DNA of 13,038 nucleotides from JAALKW01 sp033791145 (lineage in GTDB: Bacteria > Pseudomonadota > Gammaproteobacteria > Legionellales > Legionellaceae), in assembly GCA_033791145.1 (NCBI GenBank), contig JASJHH010000147.1, positions 1 through 13,038 of the forward strand, read 5' to 3'. Below the pieces are notes generated by a model. That model was not told where the DNA came from and did not search any database. It saw only the letters and a list, made by a program, of their open reading frames with translations. The translations under genes were made by a program, and so were the position numbers. This document shows positions 1-6,808 of this stretch, piece after piece; the stretch's first letter is position 1, and every line of letters begins with the position of its first letter.

Positions 1-1
1 A

Positions 2-220
2 CAACAAACACACATTCGCGAGGCTTTAACCAAAGGCTCGTTGGATGCACTACCTAATATTTTAGATGCATTACAAGCAACGAAAGCCATTGAATACACC
101 AAAAGCCTTGCCGAAAAAGAAGTGTCAAAAGCTAAAAAAGCATTAGACATGCTGCCAGACTCTCCATATAAAAAAGCACTGATTGAATTAGCAGAGTACG
201 CTATTTTACGAAGCTACTAA
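2..220 (+). CDS. ispB: Octaprenyl diphosphate synthase IspB, C-terminal end (partial)
   Basis: Frame 2 is open from the window edge and gives 72 residues ending in ALDMLPDSPYKKALIELAEY and a short ILRSY tail. This matches the C-terminal helices of trans-polyprenyl diphosphate synthases of the IspB type, where a segment of the form ALxxLPDxPxxxAL is followed by a final helix. The enzyme extends farnesyl diphosphate with isopentenyl units to make the ubiquinone side chain, and acts in the cytosol. The two DDxxD catalytic motifs and the start codon lie left of the window, so the choice of IspB over another long-chain prenyl synthase rests on the tail alone. No strong terminator follows, only a 12-bp A/T palindrome at 223-234. 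Confidence 0.82.
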   Translation, partial: QQTHIREALTKGSLDALPNILDALQATKAIEYTKSLAEKEVSKAKKALDMLPDSPYKKALIELAEYAILRSY

Positions 221-235
221 CCAAAAATATTTTTA

Positions 236-264
236 TTGCACACACTGCCCACATAATGTATACT
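236..264 (+). promoter_or_regulatory. Candidate sigma-70 promoter for the methyltransferase gene
   Basis: TTGCAC (236-241) and TATACT (259-264) are separated by exactly 17 bp. The -10 matches consensus at 5 of 6 positions and the -35 at only 3 of 6. Transcription would start near 271 and give a leader of about 35 nt. The 86-bp gap between ispB and the next start holds nothing else convincing. A second -35-like TTGACT at 275-280 has no usable -10 at a proper distance in front of the start codon. Confidence 0.33.
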
Positions 265-306
265 TGTTCGTTATTTGACTTACTCGTACGTATATAGGTT
301 ATAAAA

Positions 307-2007
307 ATGGGCCGCCGATCACCACATACAACTGTAATACCAAGAAAAGAAGATATCACGAAAAAACCAATCCCAGCCAAGCTAAAATATCAACTCAAAA
401 ATAAATCAGTCGTACGAAATAAAAACAAACTATGGGTTAAAAAAACGTATTGGGATACTGTCTTAAAAGAAAAAACAGAGCGAGCAAGAGAAGCTGCTGA
501 AGAAATAATTCTTTCCAACACAAAGGCATATGAGCCTTACTCCCGCTCTCATGAACAGCTCAAAACAGATTACCCAAACCAAACAATATTCAATGCAACA
601 CGTGCGCTCATTCAGAAACTACAAACAGCATCTGTTGATTATATTGATACGAACTTCTTAAGCATTTTAGAGCCACTCGTAGACATATACCCTGAGCATT
701 TTTCAGACTTAGCTGAACCACTGACCCTAGAACGCGCTAAAGTAATTTTATCTCAAACACAACTCAATTCAGATGACAAAATTATACAGATTCGCTTGCT
801 AGAGCTCATTGAAATCGCGGAGACTTACATCATTAAAAAAGACTTACATGAGCAAAAAACGCCAGAGCAAGTGATGAGATATCTTCACCCAGAATTCACG
901 ATGGAATACGCCGCTGAAGAATTCTTAAACCTTCTCAAATTTGACCCGGAAAAGCCATCCAATAAAAACCTGTCGAATTTGCCTGGAAGAGGCGTTTCAT
1001 CTATTTTTACAGGACACGAGCGCATTCAGGTTGGGAAAAATTATATCAGCACAAAGAACGTAATCTCTGAGACAAATCAACTTCGAAGAGAGTCAGCTTA
1101 TATTCTCTTAACATCTGATGAAATCAGAGTATGGTCTCAACTCAGAATCAATCTGAGAGAAGATATAAAGCTCTATTTACAAAGCGCTCAGAATATACAG
1201 GGATGCTATTTTCGAACACCCGTCTCTTCGACACTAAAACACAGCATAGACCGAAACCGACACTTGGTTCAAGATTTCAGCCCTGCTGCTGCAAAAAAAA
1301 TAGCCTGGGAATTTACCGCCCATTACCCTCGCATACCAAACAGCCTTGTTGCTCTTGACCCTTGTGCCGGATGGGGCGATAGAACACTTGGGTTAGCGAG
1401 CACGGGGTTATTTCATACCATCATAGCCAATGATACCAATAAAAATTTAACGGCGGCCTATCCTTTGATGGTTAATACCTTGTGTCCATTTCAAAAAGGA
1501 ACTGTTAAAGCGACCGCCTTTCGCGCTGAAGAATTAACGCTAGAGGCTTTAAATTTAACCGAGCCTGTCGATTTTATTACCACCTCAATCCCTTATTTTG
1601 GTGTTGAAAATTATGCCGGCGATGAAAGCTCACACAGAGTGTATCCAAATTACAAAAACTGGCAAGAAGGATTTTTAAACGGCTTTGCTTATCGCATGTC
1701 AGCACTACTAAAAGAAGAGGCTTACGCATGTATTCAAGTAAGCGATATTGGCAGCACGCCCTTGGTTAAACATACTGAGGAAGCATTTAAAGCGAACGGC
1801 TTTGTCTTAGAAGATAGCATGCCCTACGCCTCTCCTTTTTTAAAATCTGAAAATAACCAACAAAAAAAATTGCCTAGTTTTAAACAAGGCGAAACTTTTT
1901 TGTTTTTTAAGAAAACGACAAGTTTAGAGGCTGATATCACAAAACAGGGTAATCGGTATAACCCTGCTCCCCACCGGCATACAGCGTCGATTGCTCCGGC
2001 AAATTAA
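307..2007 (+). CDS. Orphan DNA methyltransferase-like protein with long basic N-terminal region
   Basis: The C-terminal third (about 320-536) reads as an S-adenosylmethionine-dependent amino-methyltransferase. It has a motif X-like FSPAAAKKIAWEF (324-336), motif I LDPCAGWGDR (350-359), an acidic strand end IIAND (372-376), and motif IV TSIPYFG (426-432) followed by E434, Y436 and a YPNYKNW segment (446-452). This is the layout of phage and giant-virus N6-adenine/N4-cytosine methylases carrying TSPPY with a trailing D/E-x-Y and W. Residues 1-60 are very rich in Lys/Arg, and 60-310 look mostly helical with no domain I recognise. Motif IV has Ile where Pro is usual, so activity is uncertain. No endonuclease gene is nearby. 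The ribosome-binding site is weak (AGG, 8 nt before ATG). Ten of 28 Arg codons are AGA, hinting at transfer. Residues 544-566 are encoded antisense to the neighbouring reductase gene. Methylase fold is likely; target and role are unknown. Confidence 0.72.
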   Translation: MGRRSPHTTVIPRKEDITKKPIPAKLKYQLKNKSVVRNKNKLWVKKTYWDTVLKEKTERAREAAEEIILSNTKAYEPYSRSHEQLKTDYPNQTIFNATRALIQKLQTASVDYIDTNFLSILEPLVDIYPEHFSDLAEPLTLERAKVILSQTQLNSDDKIIQIRLLELIEIAETYIIKKDLHEQKTPEQVMRYLHPEFTMEYAAEEFLNLLKFDPEKPSNKNLSNLPGRGVSSIFTGHERIQVGKNYISTKNVISETNQLRRESAYILLTSDEIRVWSQLRINLREDIKLYLQSAQNIQGCYFRTPVSSTLKHSIDRNRHLVQDFSPAAAKKIAWEFTAHYPRIPNSLVALDPCAGWGDRTLGLASTGLFHTIIANDTNKNLTAAYPLMVNTLCPFQKGTVKATAFRAEELTLEALNLTEPVDFITTSIPYFGVENYAGDESSHRVYPNYKNWQEGFLNGFAYRMSALLKEEAYACIQVSDIGSTPLVKHTEEAFKANGFVLEDSMPYASPFLKSENNQQKKLPSFKQGETFLFFKKTTSLEADITKQGNRYNPAPHRHTASIAPAN

Positions 2008-3028
2008 GCGGCGCATTTTGTTTGAATCGTGTGACCAAATCAGGATTTGCAATATAAGGCTTTCCAAATGCGACTAAGTCCGCATAACCGCTTGAAATCG
2101 CCTCCATGGCCATCGCACGCGTATAGCCATTATTCACCATCCAGGCGCCATTAAAGCTATCTCGTAAGGCATGAAAATTAAAGCCTTGATTGTCTCGTGA
2201 GCCACCTGTTTCGCCTTCAATCACATGTATATAGGCAAGGCCAAGTCGACTTAGCTCTTGAACCAGCGGGAAATAAATTTTTTCTGGTGCGCTATCTCGT
2301 GCATCGCCTTTACCGGTAACGGGAGATAAGCGAATACCAACGCGATTAGCACCAATCGCCAAAATAATAGCTTCCACCACTTCAAATATAAAACGCAAGC
2401 GCTTATTGACCGAGCCACCATAAGCATCTTTTCGATGATTAGACGTATCACTTAAAAATTGATGAATTAAATAACCATTGGCTGCATGAATTTCAACACC
2501 ATCAAATCCTGCTTGAATCGCATTTTCTGCGGCTTTTTGATAAGCCAGCACGGTCGCTTCTATTTCGTCTAACAAGAGTGCACGTGGTGTGCCCACATCA
2601 GAAAATCCACCATCTTCAATAAATGTTTTCATGCCTTTCGGTTTGATTGCAGACGGCGCAACAGGCGCTGCACCATTTGGCTGAATAGATAGATGCGATA
2701 CGCGGCCCACATGCCAAAGCTGTGCGAATATGACGCCACTTTTTGCATGTACTGCATCGGTCACTAAACGCCAGCCTTTTATTTGTTCTTGTGAATAAAT
2801 ACCCGGCGTCCAAGCGTAGCCTTTACCTACGGGAGAAATTTGCGTTGCTTCTGAAATAATTAAACCCGCATCGGCACGCTGCGCGTAATACTCGGCATTT
2901 AAAATATGGGGCGCATCTGTGCCGGGTGTTGCACGACACCGTGTGAGTGGCGCCATCACGATGCGGTTATTTAGTGCGATACCTTTTAAATCAAATAACT
3001 GAAATAGCGGATTTGATTCAACATCCAT
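1937..3028 (-). CDS. nemA: Old yellow enzyme family FMN-dependent ene-reductase (NemA-like)
   Basis: This 363-residue protein is a full-length old yellow enzyme: a TIM-barrel flavoprotein that uses FMN and NAD(P)H to reduce activated C=C bonds such as N-ethylmaleimide and 2-cyclohexenone. Visible family marks are MAPLTR (25-30, FMN contact), AQLWHVGR (102-109), the active-site set H181/N184/Y186 in HAANGYL, the following HQFLS and YGGS (203-206) segments, R233, and the phosphate-binding FGKPYIANPDL (321-331). The His/Asn pair is the OYE1 type. GAGAGG lies 4 nt before the ATG. It follows ychF by 39 bp on the same strand and is probably the last gene of that operon. Its final 23 codons are overlapped in antisense by the methyltransferase gene. 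The physiological substrate is not deducible; detoxification of electrophiles is the usual inference. Confidence 0.9.
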   Translation of the reverse strand: MDVESNPLFQLFDLKGIALNNRIVMAPLTRCRATPGTDAPHILNAEYYAQRADAGLIISEATQISPVGKGYAWTPGIYSQEQIKGWRLVTDAVHAKSGVIFAQLWHVGRVSHLSIQPNGAAPVAPSAIKPKGMKTFIEDGGFSDVGTPRALLLDEIEATVLAYQKAAENAIQAGFDGVEIHAANGYLIHQFLSDTSNHRKDAYGGSVNKRLRFIFEVVEAIILAIGANRVGIRLSPVTGKGDARDSAPEKIYFPLVQELSRLGLAYIHVIEGETGGSRDNQGFNFHALRDSFNGAWMVNNGYTRAMAMEAISSGYADLVAFGKPYIANPDLVTRFKQNAPLNLPEQSTLYAGGEQGYTDYPVL

Positions 3029-3067
3029 GCGACCTCTCCATCTAAAGCTTAAAAATCAAATATTCAA

Positions 3068-4159
3068 TCAAACATTAAACAAAAAGTGTACTACATCTCC
3101 ATCTTTCATCACATAGGTTTTGCCTTCAAGCCGTAATTTACCCGCAGCTTTCGCGCCTTGCTCGCCTTTGCAGGCAATAAAATCATCATATGCCGTTACT
3201 TCTGCACGAATAAAGCCTTTCTGAAAATCGGTATGAATGACACCGGCAGCTTCAGGTGCTGTTGCACCCACTGGAATCGTCCAAGCACGTACTTCACGTA
3301 CACCTGCTGTAAAATATGTTTCAAGCCCTAAGAGTGCGTAAGCGGCTCGAATCACTTGATGTAACCCGGGCTCTTCCAAACCTAAGTCAGACATAAATTC
3401 AGCACGCTCAGCATCATCCAAGTCAGACAAAGTTGCTTCTGTTTCAAGCGACAAAGGTAATATCCCCGCACCTTCGCTTTTTGCCAGCGCGCGCAGCTTT
3501 GTTAACGCATCACTTTCAGCTAAGCCTTCATCATCAATATTTGCAATATATAAAATTGGTTTTGCTGTAAGCAAACCAAAGCGCTTACATATATGGCTTA
3601 CTTCTGAAAGATTAGGTAGTGCCCGCACTTGCAGGCCTGCTTCTAAATGCAGTTTAATTATTTCTAATAACGCCTTTTCTTTTATCGCTTCTTTATCGCC
3701 GCTTTTGCTATTTTTAGAGGCTTTTTGATACGCCTTATCAACGGTCTCTAAATCAGCCAAGGCAAGCTCTGTATTAATTGTTTCGATATCACTGAGTGGG
3801 TCTATTTTACCATGCACATGAATAACATTTTCTTGTTCAAAACAACGCACCACATGTAAAATAGCGTCGGTTTCTCGAATATTCGCTAAAAATTTATTTC
3901 CAAGGCCCTCACCTTTGGCAGCCCCTGCAACAAGCCCCGCTATATCCACAAACTCCATTGCAGCAGGTATTACACGCTCAGGTGATACAATATCTGAGAT
4001 TTTTTCGATGCGAGGATCCGGTATGGTGACCATACCAACATGTGGATCAATCGTGCAAAAAGGATAATTTGAGGCTTCAATACCTGCTTTGGTTAACGCA
4101 TTAAATAACGTTGATTTTCCAACGTTTGGTAAACCGACAATACCGCATTGTACACCCAT
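3068..4159 (-). CDS. ychF: Ribosome-associated ATPase YchF/OLA1 family
   Basis: YchF is an Obg-related P-loop protein that prefers ATP, binds ribosomes and modulates translation and stress responses. Its 363 residues match the usual length. In order: G1 GLPNVGKS (9-16), NYPFCTID (31-38), G3 DIAGL (72-76), a helical hairpin insert (about 125-180), the G4-equivalent NIDD (207-210), and a C-terminal TGS domain (about 279-362) with FTAGVREVRAWTI and the ending GDVVHFLFNV. The G4 position is normally NxxE (NVNE in E. coli); here the last acidic residue is Asp, a conservative change. GAGGA lies inside the last codons of pth, and the genes are 2 bp apart, so translation of the two is probably coupled. 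The pth-ychF pairing is widespread in proteobacteria. Confidence 0.97.
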   Translation of the reverse strand: MGVQCGIVGLPNVGKSTLFNALTKAGIEASNYPFCTIDPHVGMVTIPDPRIEKISDIVSPERVIPAAMEFVDIAGLVAGAAKGEGLGNKFLANIRETDAILHVVRCFEQENVIHVHGKIDPLSDIETINTELALADLETVDKAYQKASKNSKSGDKEAIKEKALLEIIKLHLEAGLQVRALPNLSEVSHICKRFGLLTAKPILYIANIDDEGLAESDALTKLRALAKSEGAGILPLSLETEATLSDLDDAERAEFMSDLGLEEPGLHQVIRAAYALLGLETYFTAGVREVRAWTIPVGATAPEAAGVIHTDFQKGFIRAEVTAYDDFIACKGEQGAKAAGKLRLEGKTYVMKDGDVVHFLFNV

Positions 4160-4161
4160 AC

Positions 4162-4743
4162 TTATTCCTCTTTTTTCGTATGTAAAGCAAGCTTTGCTGC
4201 TGAAAATTGCTCTGAAATCACATCAGGCATGACTTGTACTGCATCTGAAATCGCGCTATCAATTGCTTGTTTATCGGCTTGTGATGGCTTACCCAAAACA
4301 TAATCATGCACTAAATCTTTGTGACCCGGATGCCCAATACCTACACGCAAACGATGAAAATTAGCACCCCCTGCATGGGCAATTAAATCACGCAGGCCAT
4401 TGTGCCCACCATGACCACCGCCTGTTTTAAGGCGTGCCGTGCCAACCGGCAAATCTAATTCATCATGTGCAACCAAAATTGATTCAGGCTGAATTTTATA
4501 AAACTGACATAAAGCCCGCACAGAACGACCTGACTCGTTCATAAACGTATTGGGCAGTAAAATATAAAATAATTGATTGTTGAGCTCAGCTGATGTCACT
4601 TCCCCATGAAAATTTTTATGAGGACGAAACGTGACACCCAACTGCTCTGCCAACGCGCGGGCAAACCATCCACCCGCATTATGGCGGGTGCGCTCGTATG
4701 AGGCACCCGGATTTTGTAGTCCAACAACGAGTTTAATCGTCAT
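4162..4743 (-). CDS. pth: Peptidyl-tRNA hydrolase
   Basis: Pth cleaves the ester bond of peptidyl-tRNAs that drop off ribosomes and so recycles tRNA. At 193 residues it has the normal size. The conserved active-site residues are visible: N11 in GLQNPG, H21 in TRHNAG, N69 in FMNESG, D94 in AHDELD and N114 in GGHGGHNGLRD. The FHRLRVGIGHPG segment (129-140) is also typical. The start is set by GAGGG four bases before ATG, and it begins 14 bp after rplY in what looks like a single transcript rplY-pth-ychF-nemA. Nothing suggests loss of function. Confidence 0.97.
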   Translation of the reverse strand: MTIKLVVGLQNPGASYERTRHNAGGWFARALAEQLGVTFRPHKNFHGEVTSAELNNQLFYILLPNTFMNESGRSVRALCQFYKIQPESILVAHDELDLPVGTARLKTGGGHGGHNGLRDLIAHAGGANFHRLRVGIGHPGHKDLVHDYVLGKPSQADKQAIDSAISDAVQVMPDVISEQFSAAKLALHTKKEE

Positions 4744-4757
4744 AAAACCCTCAGTAC

Positions 4758-5465
4758 TTATTCAGCAGCTGGTTTATCTTCAGCGTCAGCTGAAGATTCT
4801 TCACTACTTTCGCCTTCAGCTTTTGTTTCGCCTTCTTCAGCGTCTTCGCCTTCTTCGACTTCAACTTCAGGCTCTACTTCAACAACCACACGAGGCTCAT
4901 GCACGCTCACAACAGGGTGGTCATGATCACCTTCAGTTGGATCAATACTTAACTCAACTCCTTTCGCTAATTTTAGCTCAGATAAATGCAACACTTGGTC
5001 CATTGCAAATTTGGCCAAATCAACTTCGATGAATTCTGGCAAATGACGTGCTTCACAACGCACTTCAACTTCTGTCATGGTGTGATTAACGACACCACCT
5101 TCTTTAACGCCTGGTGCTTCAGCTTCATTCATAAAGTGTAATGGTACAATTTTAACCAAAACATCTTTAGCAGATACACGCTGTAAATCCACATGTAAAA
5201 TAATTGCTTTATATGGATGACGTTGTAAATCTTTTAAAATCACACGCTCTTTTTTACCTTCAACCGAAACTTCAAATACACTTGAATAAACACGCTCAGA
5301 TTCTAACGCTTTTTGTATGTGTTTTTGTAAAAATTGAATCGCCTGTGATGGCTTATCACCACCATATATTACAGCCGGTACTTTTTCATCAAGACGGCGT
5401 AGGCGGCGGCTCGCACCCTTCCCAATTAACGCTCGGGTTTCAGCTTCTAACATAATCTCTGACAT
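4758..5465 (-). CDS. rplY: 50S ribosomal protein L25, long (TL5/Ctc) form with acidic tail
   Basis: L25 binds 5S rRNA in the large subunit. Residues 5-95 form the L25 domain (ALIGKGASRRLRR, VPAVIYGG, LKDLQRHP), and about 100-192 the extra beta-rich domain of the TL5/Ctc form (HFMNEAEAPGVKEGG, VEVRCEA, LPEFIEVDL). Residues 195-235 are an extremely acidic low-complexity tail rich in Glu, with Ser, Ala and Gly. E. coli L25 lacks both the second domain and the tail. GGAGA six bases before ATG sets the start. Codons of the acidic tail give a run of near-repeats at 4758-4880, which explains the low-complexity DNA there. It is the first gene of the rplY-pth-ychF-nemA group and is preceded by a possible leader hairpin. 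Confidence 0.96.
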   Translation of the reverse strand: MSEIMLEAETRALIGKGASRRLRRLDEKVPAVIYGGDKPSQAIQFLQKHIQKALESERVYSSVFEVSVEGKKERVILKDLQRHPYKAIILHVDLQRVSAKDVLVKIVPLHFMNEAEAPGVKEGGVVNHTMTEVEVRCEARHLPEFIEVDLAKFAMDQVLHLSELKLAKGVELSIDPTEGDHDHPVVSVHEPRVVVEVEPEVEVEEGEDAEEGETKAEGESSEESSADAEDKPAAE

Positions 5466-5476
5466 GAATTTTCTCC

Positions 5477-5512
5477 AAAAAATTAAAAACTTTATCTTGC
5501 GACCAGATAAAG
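5477..5512 (-). promoter_or_regulatory. Terminator-like hairpin in the rplY leader
   Basis: On the - strand an 8-bp perfect stem CTTTATCT/AGATAAAG with a 7-nt loop (GGTCGCA) spans 5512-5490. It is followed at once by the T-rich run TTTTTAATTTTTT, and the rplY ribosome-binding site GGAGA comes directly after that. The stem is AT-rich (2 of 8 pairs are G-C), so it would be a weak terminator. It could end the uvrA/TPR transcript or act as a leader attenuator for rplY. Because only about 25 bp separate it from the ATG, any separate rplY promoter must lie upstream and read through it. Confidence 0.42.
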
Positions 5513-5565
5513 CACTTCTTTTATCTCAATATTAATAAAATCAATAAATACAAAAGAGGCAGCGC

Positions 5566-5571
5566 AGTATA
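5566..5571 (-). promoter_or_regulatory. Candidate -10 element for rplY
   Basis: TATACT on the - strand (5571-5566) matches the sigma-70 -10 consensus at 5 of 6 positions and sits in the 133-bp gap between the TPR gene and rplY. No good -35 is seen 16-18 bp upstream (5588-5594 is AT-rich only). A start near 5559 would give a leader of about 95 nt containing the hairpin at 5490-5512. The rest of the gap is plain AT-rich sequence. Confidence 0.27.
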
Positions 5572-5598
5572 CATCAATTTAAACCAACTTAAAATGCA

Positions 5599-6798
5599 TC
5601 AGTATTTTGGACGTTTATCTACATGCGAATCTTCTTCTTTGCGTGCCATTTGATCAAAAACAGTATCAGCACAGGCTTGATTTGGACGAAGTCTTTGATG
5701 CATTGCTGCAAGCGTTATAGAGTTAATCCCTGAGTCATGCAAAACACTTTGAAGCTCTGGCTTGTCTCTTACGTTTAAAACAGCACCTGTCGCATATAAA
5801 TCAGGCTCATTTTCAAAAATTGACATTATGCTCAGCGTTTTCAAAGAAGGTAATGTTTCGGGCGATAATTTATCAAGGCAAAACAACGCATGTTTATCTA
5901 ATGCCATCTGCCTCTCATTCTTCTTTGCATTGGCCAAAGCCTGTTGAAATGCCACATAGTTGTTTTTATTGACCCCCTGCCTGAGTACTTCTTCCTGCGT
6001 GTGCTCTGCTTTACACAAATCATGCCGATACGTTAATGCTTTCCTATGCTTTGGAAATTGATTTAAGTATTCATCTAAATCTATGCGCGCAGCATCTGCT
6101 TTTTTCTGCCCAATATAAATCTCGGCACGTGCCAATAAAAAATCGTAATGTTTGGGGTGGGATAGTTTGGTTTGCTCTAATAACGCGGTCAAATCAAGCA
6201 ATGCTTCAGAAAACCTTTCCTGTTTTACGTAAATTTGATACCGCAAATCCAGTACATCCGTCACATCAACACCGCTCTCATGCGTGTTAAGCAACGCGCG
6301 ATTATCTACGAGTAATTTCTCAACATAAACCAATGCGTTCTCTAGTAAATCATTTTTCAAATAAATACGCGCGCTATAATAACAACGCTCAACCAGAAGA
6401 AAATCAGACAACGTATCGGGTAAACACAAGCTTAAATCAGCTAAGGCTTCAGCATGGCTGTCTAAGTCATACAAAACCATGCTCCGCAAAAACAACGCAG
6501 CTCGATGCCGAGGTCTTGAATTTTTCTGTAAAATACAATCTAAATCTTCTTTTGCTTTTGGATAATCTAAAAGTGCAAAATACAAGCGAGCACGACGAAT
6601 CAATAGCGCGTCATGATCTGGAAAAAAATTTGGCGCTAAAAGACGCGTTAACGAATCCACAGCCCCAGGTGGATAAGGCCCATAATAATGAAGCTCATTA
6701 TTATAACAATCAATTTCATAACCTTGCGCCTCTGGCAAAGTATCATCTTCTTCGCCAACGCCTATACCTAAATCTGAAAACGATAAATCCATTCGCAT
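5599..6798 (-). CDS. TPR-repeat protein of unknown function
   Basis: This 399-residue soluble protein has no signal peptide and no membrane segment. Helical pairs with the TPR pattern (small residue at position 8, aromatic/Ala positions, AL/AR pairs) are visible at about 62-94, 98-130, 134-167, 183-210 and 219-250; clear examples are RRARLYFALLDYPKAKEDL and LLARAEIYIGQKKADAA. The first 45 residues are acidic and probably unstructured; 265-399 is a separate region I do not recognise, ending in KEEDSHVDKRPKY. TPR repeats normally bind partner proteins, so a scaffold role is inferred. AGAGG lies 6 nt before the first ATG (M3 is a second possible start). It begins 10 bp after uvrA and likely shares its transcript. 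A secreted effector is possible in a Legionellales host but unsupported here. Confidence 0.75.
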   Translation of the reverse strand: MRMDLSFSDLGIGVGEEDDTLPEAQGYEIDCYNNELHYYGPYPPGAVDSLTRLLAPNFFPDHDALLIRRARLYFALLDYPKAKEDLDCILQKNSRPRHRAALFLRSMVLYDLDSHAEALADLSLCLPDTLSDFLLVERCYYSARIYLKNDLLENALVYVEKLLVDNRALLNTHESGVDVTDVLDLRYQIYVKQERFSEALLDLTALLEQTKLSHPKHYDFLLARAEIYIGQKKADAARIDLDEYLNQFPKHRKALTYRHDLCKAEHTQEEVLRQGVNKNNYVAFQQALANAKKNERQMALDKHALFCLDKLSPETLPSLKTLSIMSIFENEPDLYATGAVLNVRDKPELQSVLHDSGINSITLAAMHQRLRPNQACADTVFDQMARKEEDSHVDKRPKY

Positions 6799-6808
6799 TA
6801 TAAACCTC

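Noticed and set aside
223..234. AAAAATATTTTT palindrome after ispB as a terminator
   Set aside because: It contains only A/T pairs with no loop and no separate T-run, so it is expected by chance in AT-rich intergenic DNA.
4758..4880. Near-repeats of TTC/GCC-type triplets as a tandem repeat array
   Set aside because: Fully explained by Glu/Ala/Ser codons of the L25 acidic tail.
4631..5032. 133-codon + strand open frame across pth/rplY
   Set aside because: It is antisense to well-conserved pth and rplY codons; its Leu/Gln-rich product mirrors the acidic tail of L25.
6333..6803. 156-codon + strand open frame opposite the TPR gene
   Set aside because: The - strand frame has a ribosome-binding site, TPR pattern and operon position; the + strand frame has no recognisable protein features.
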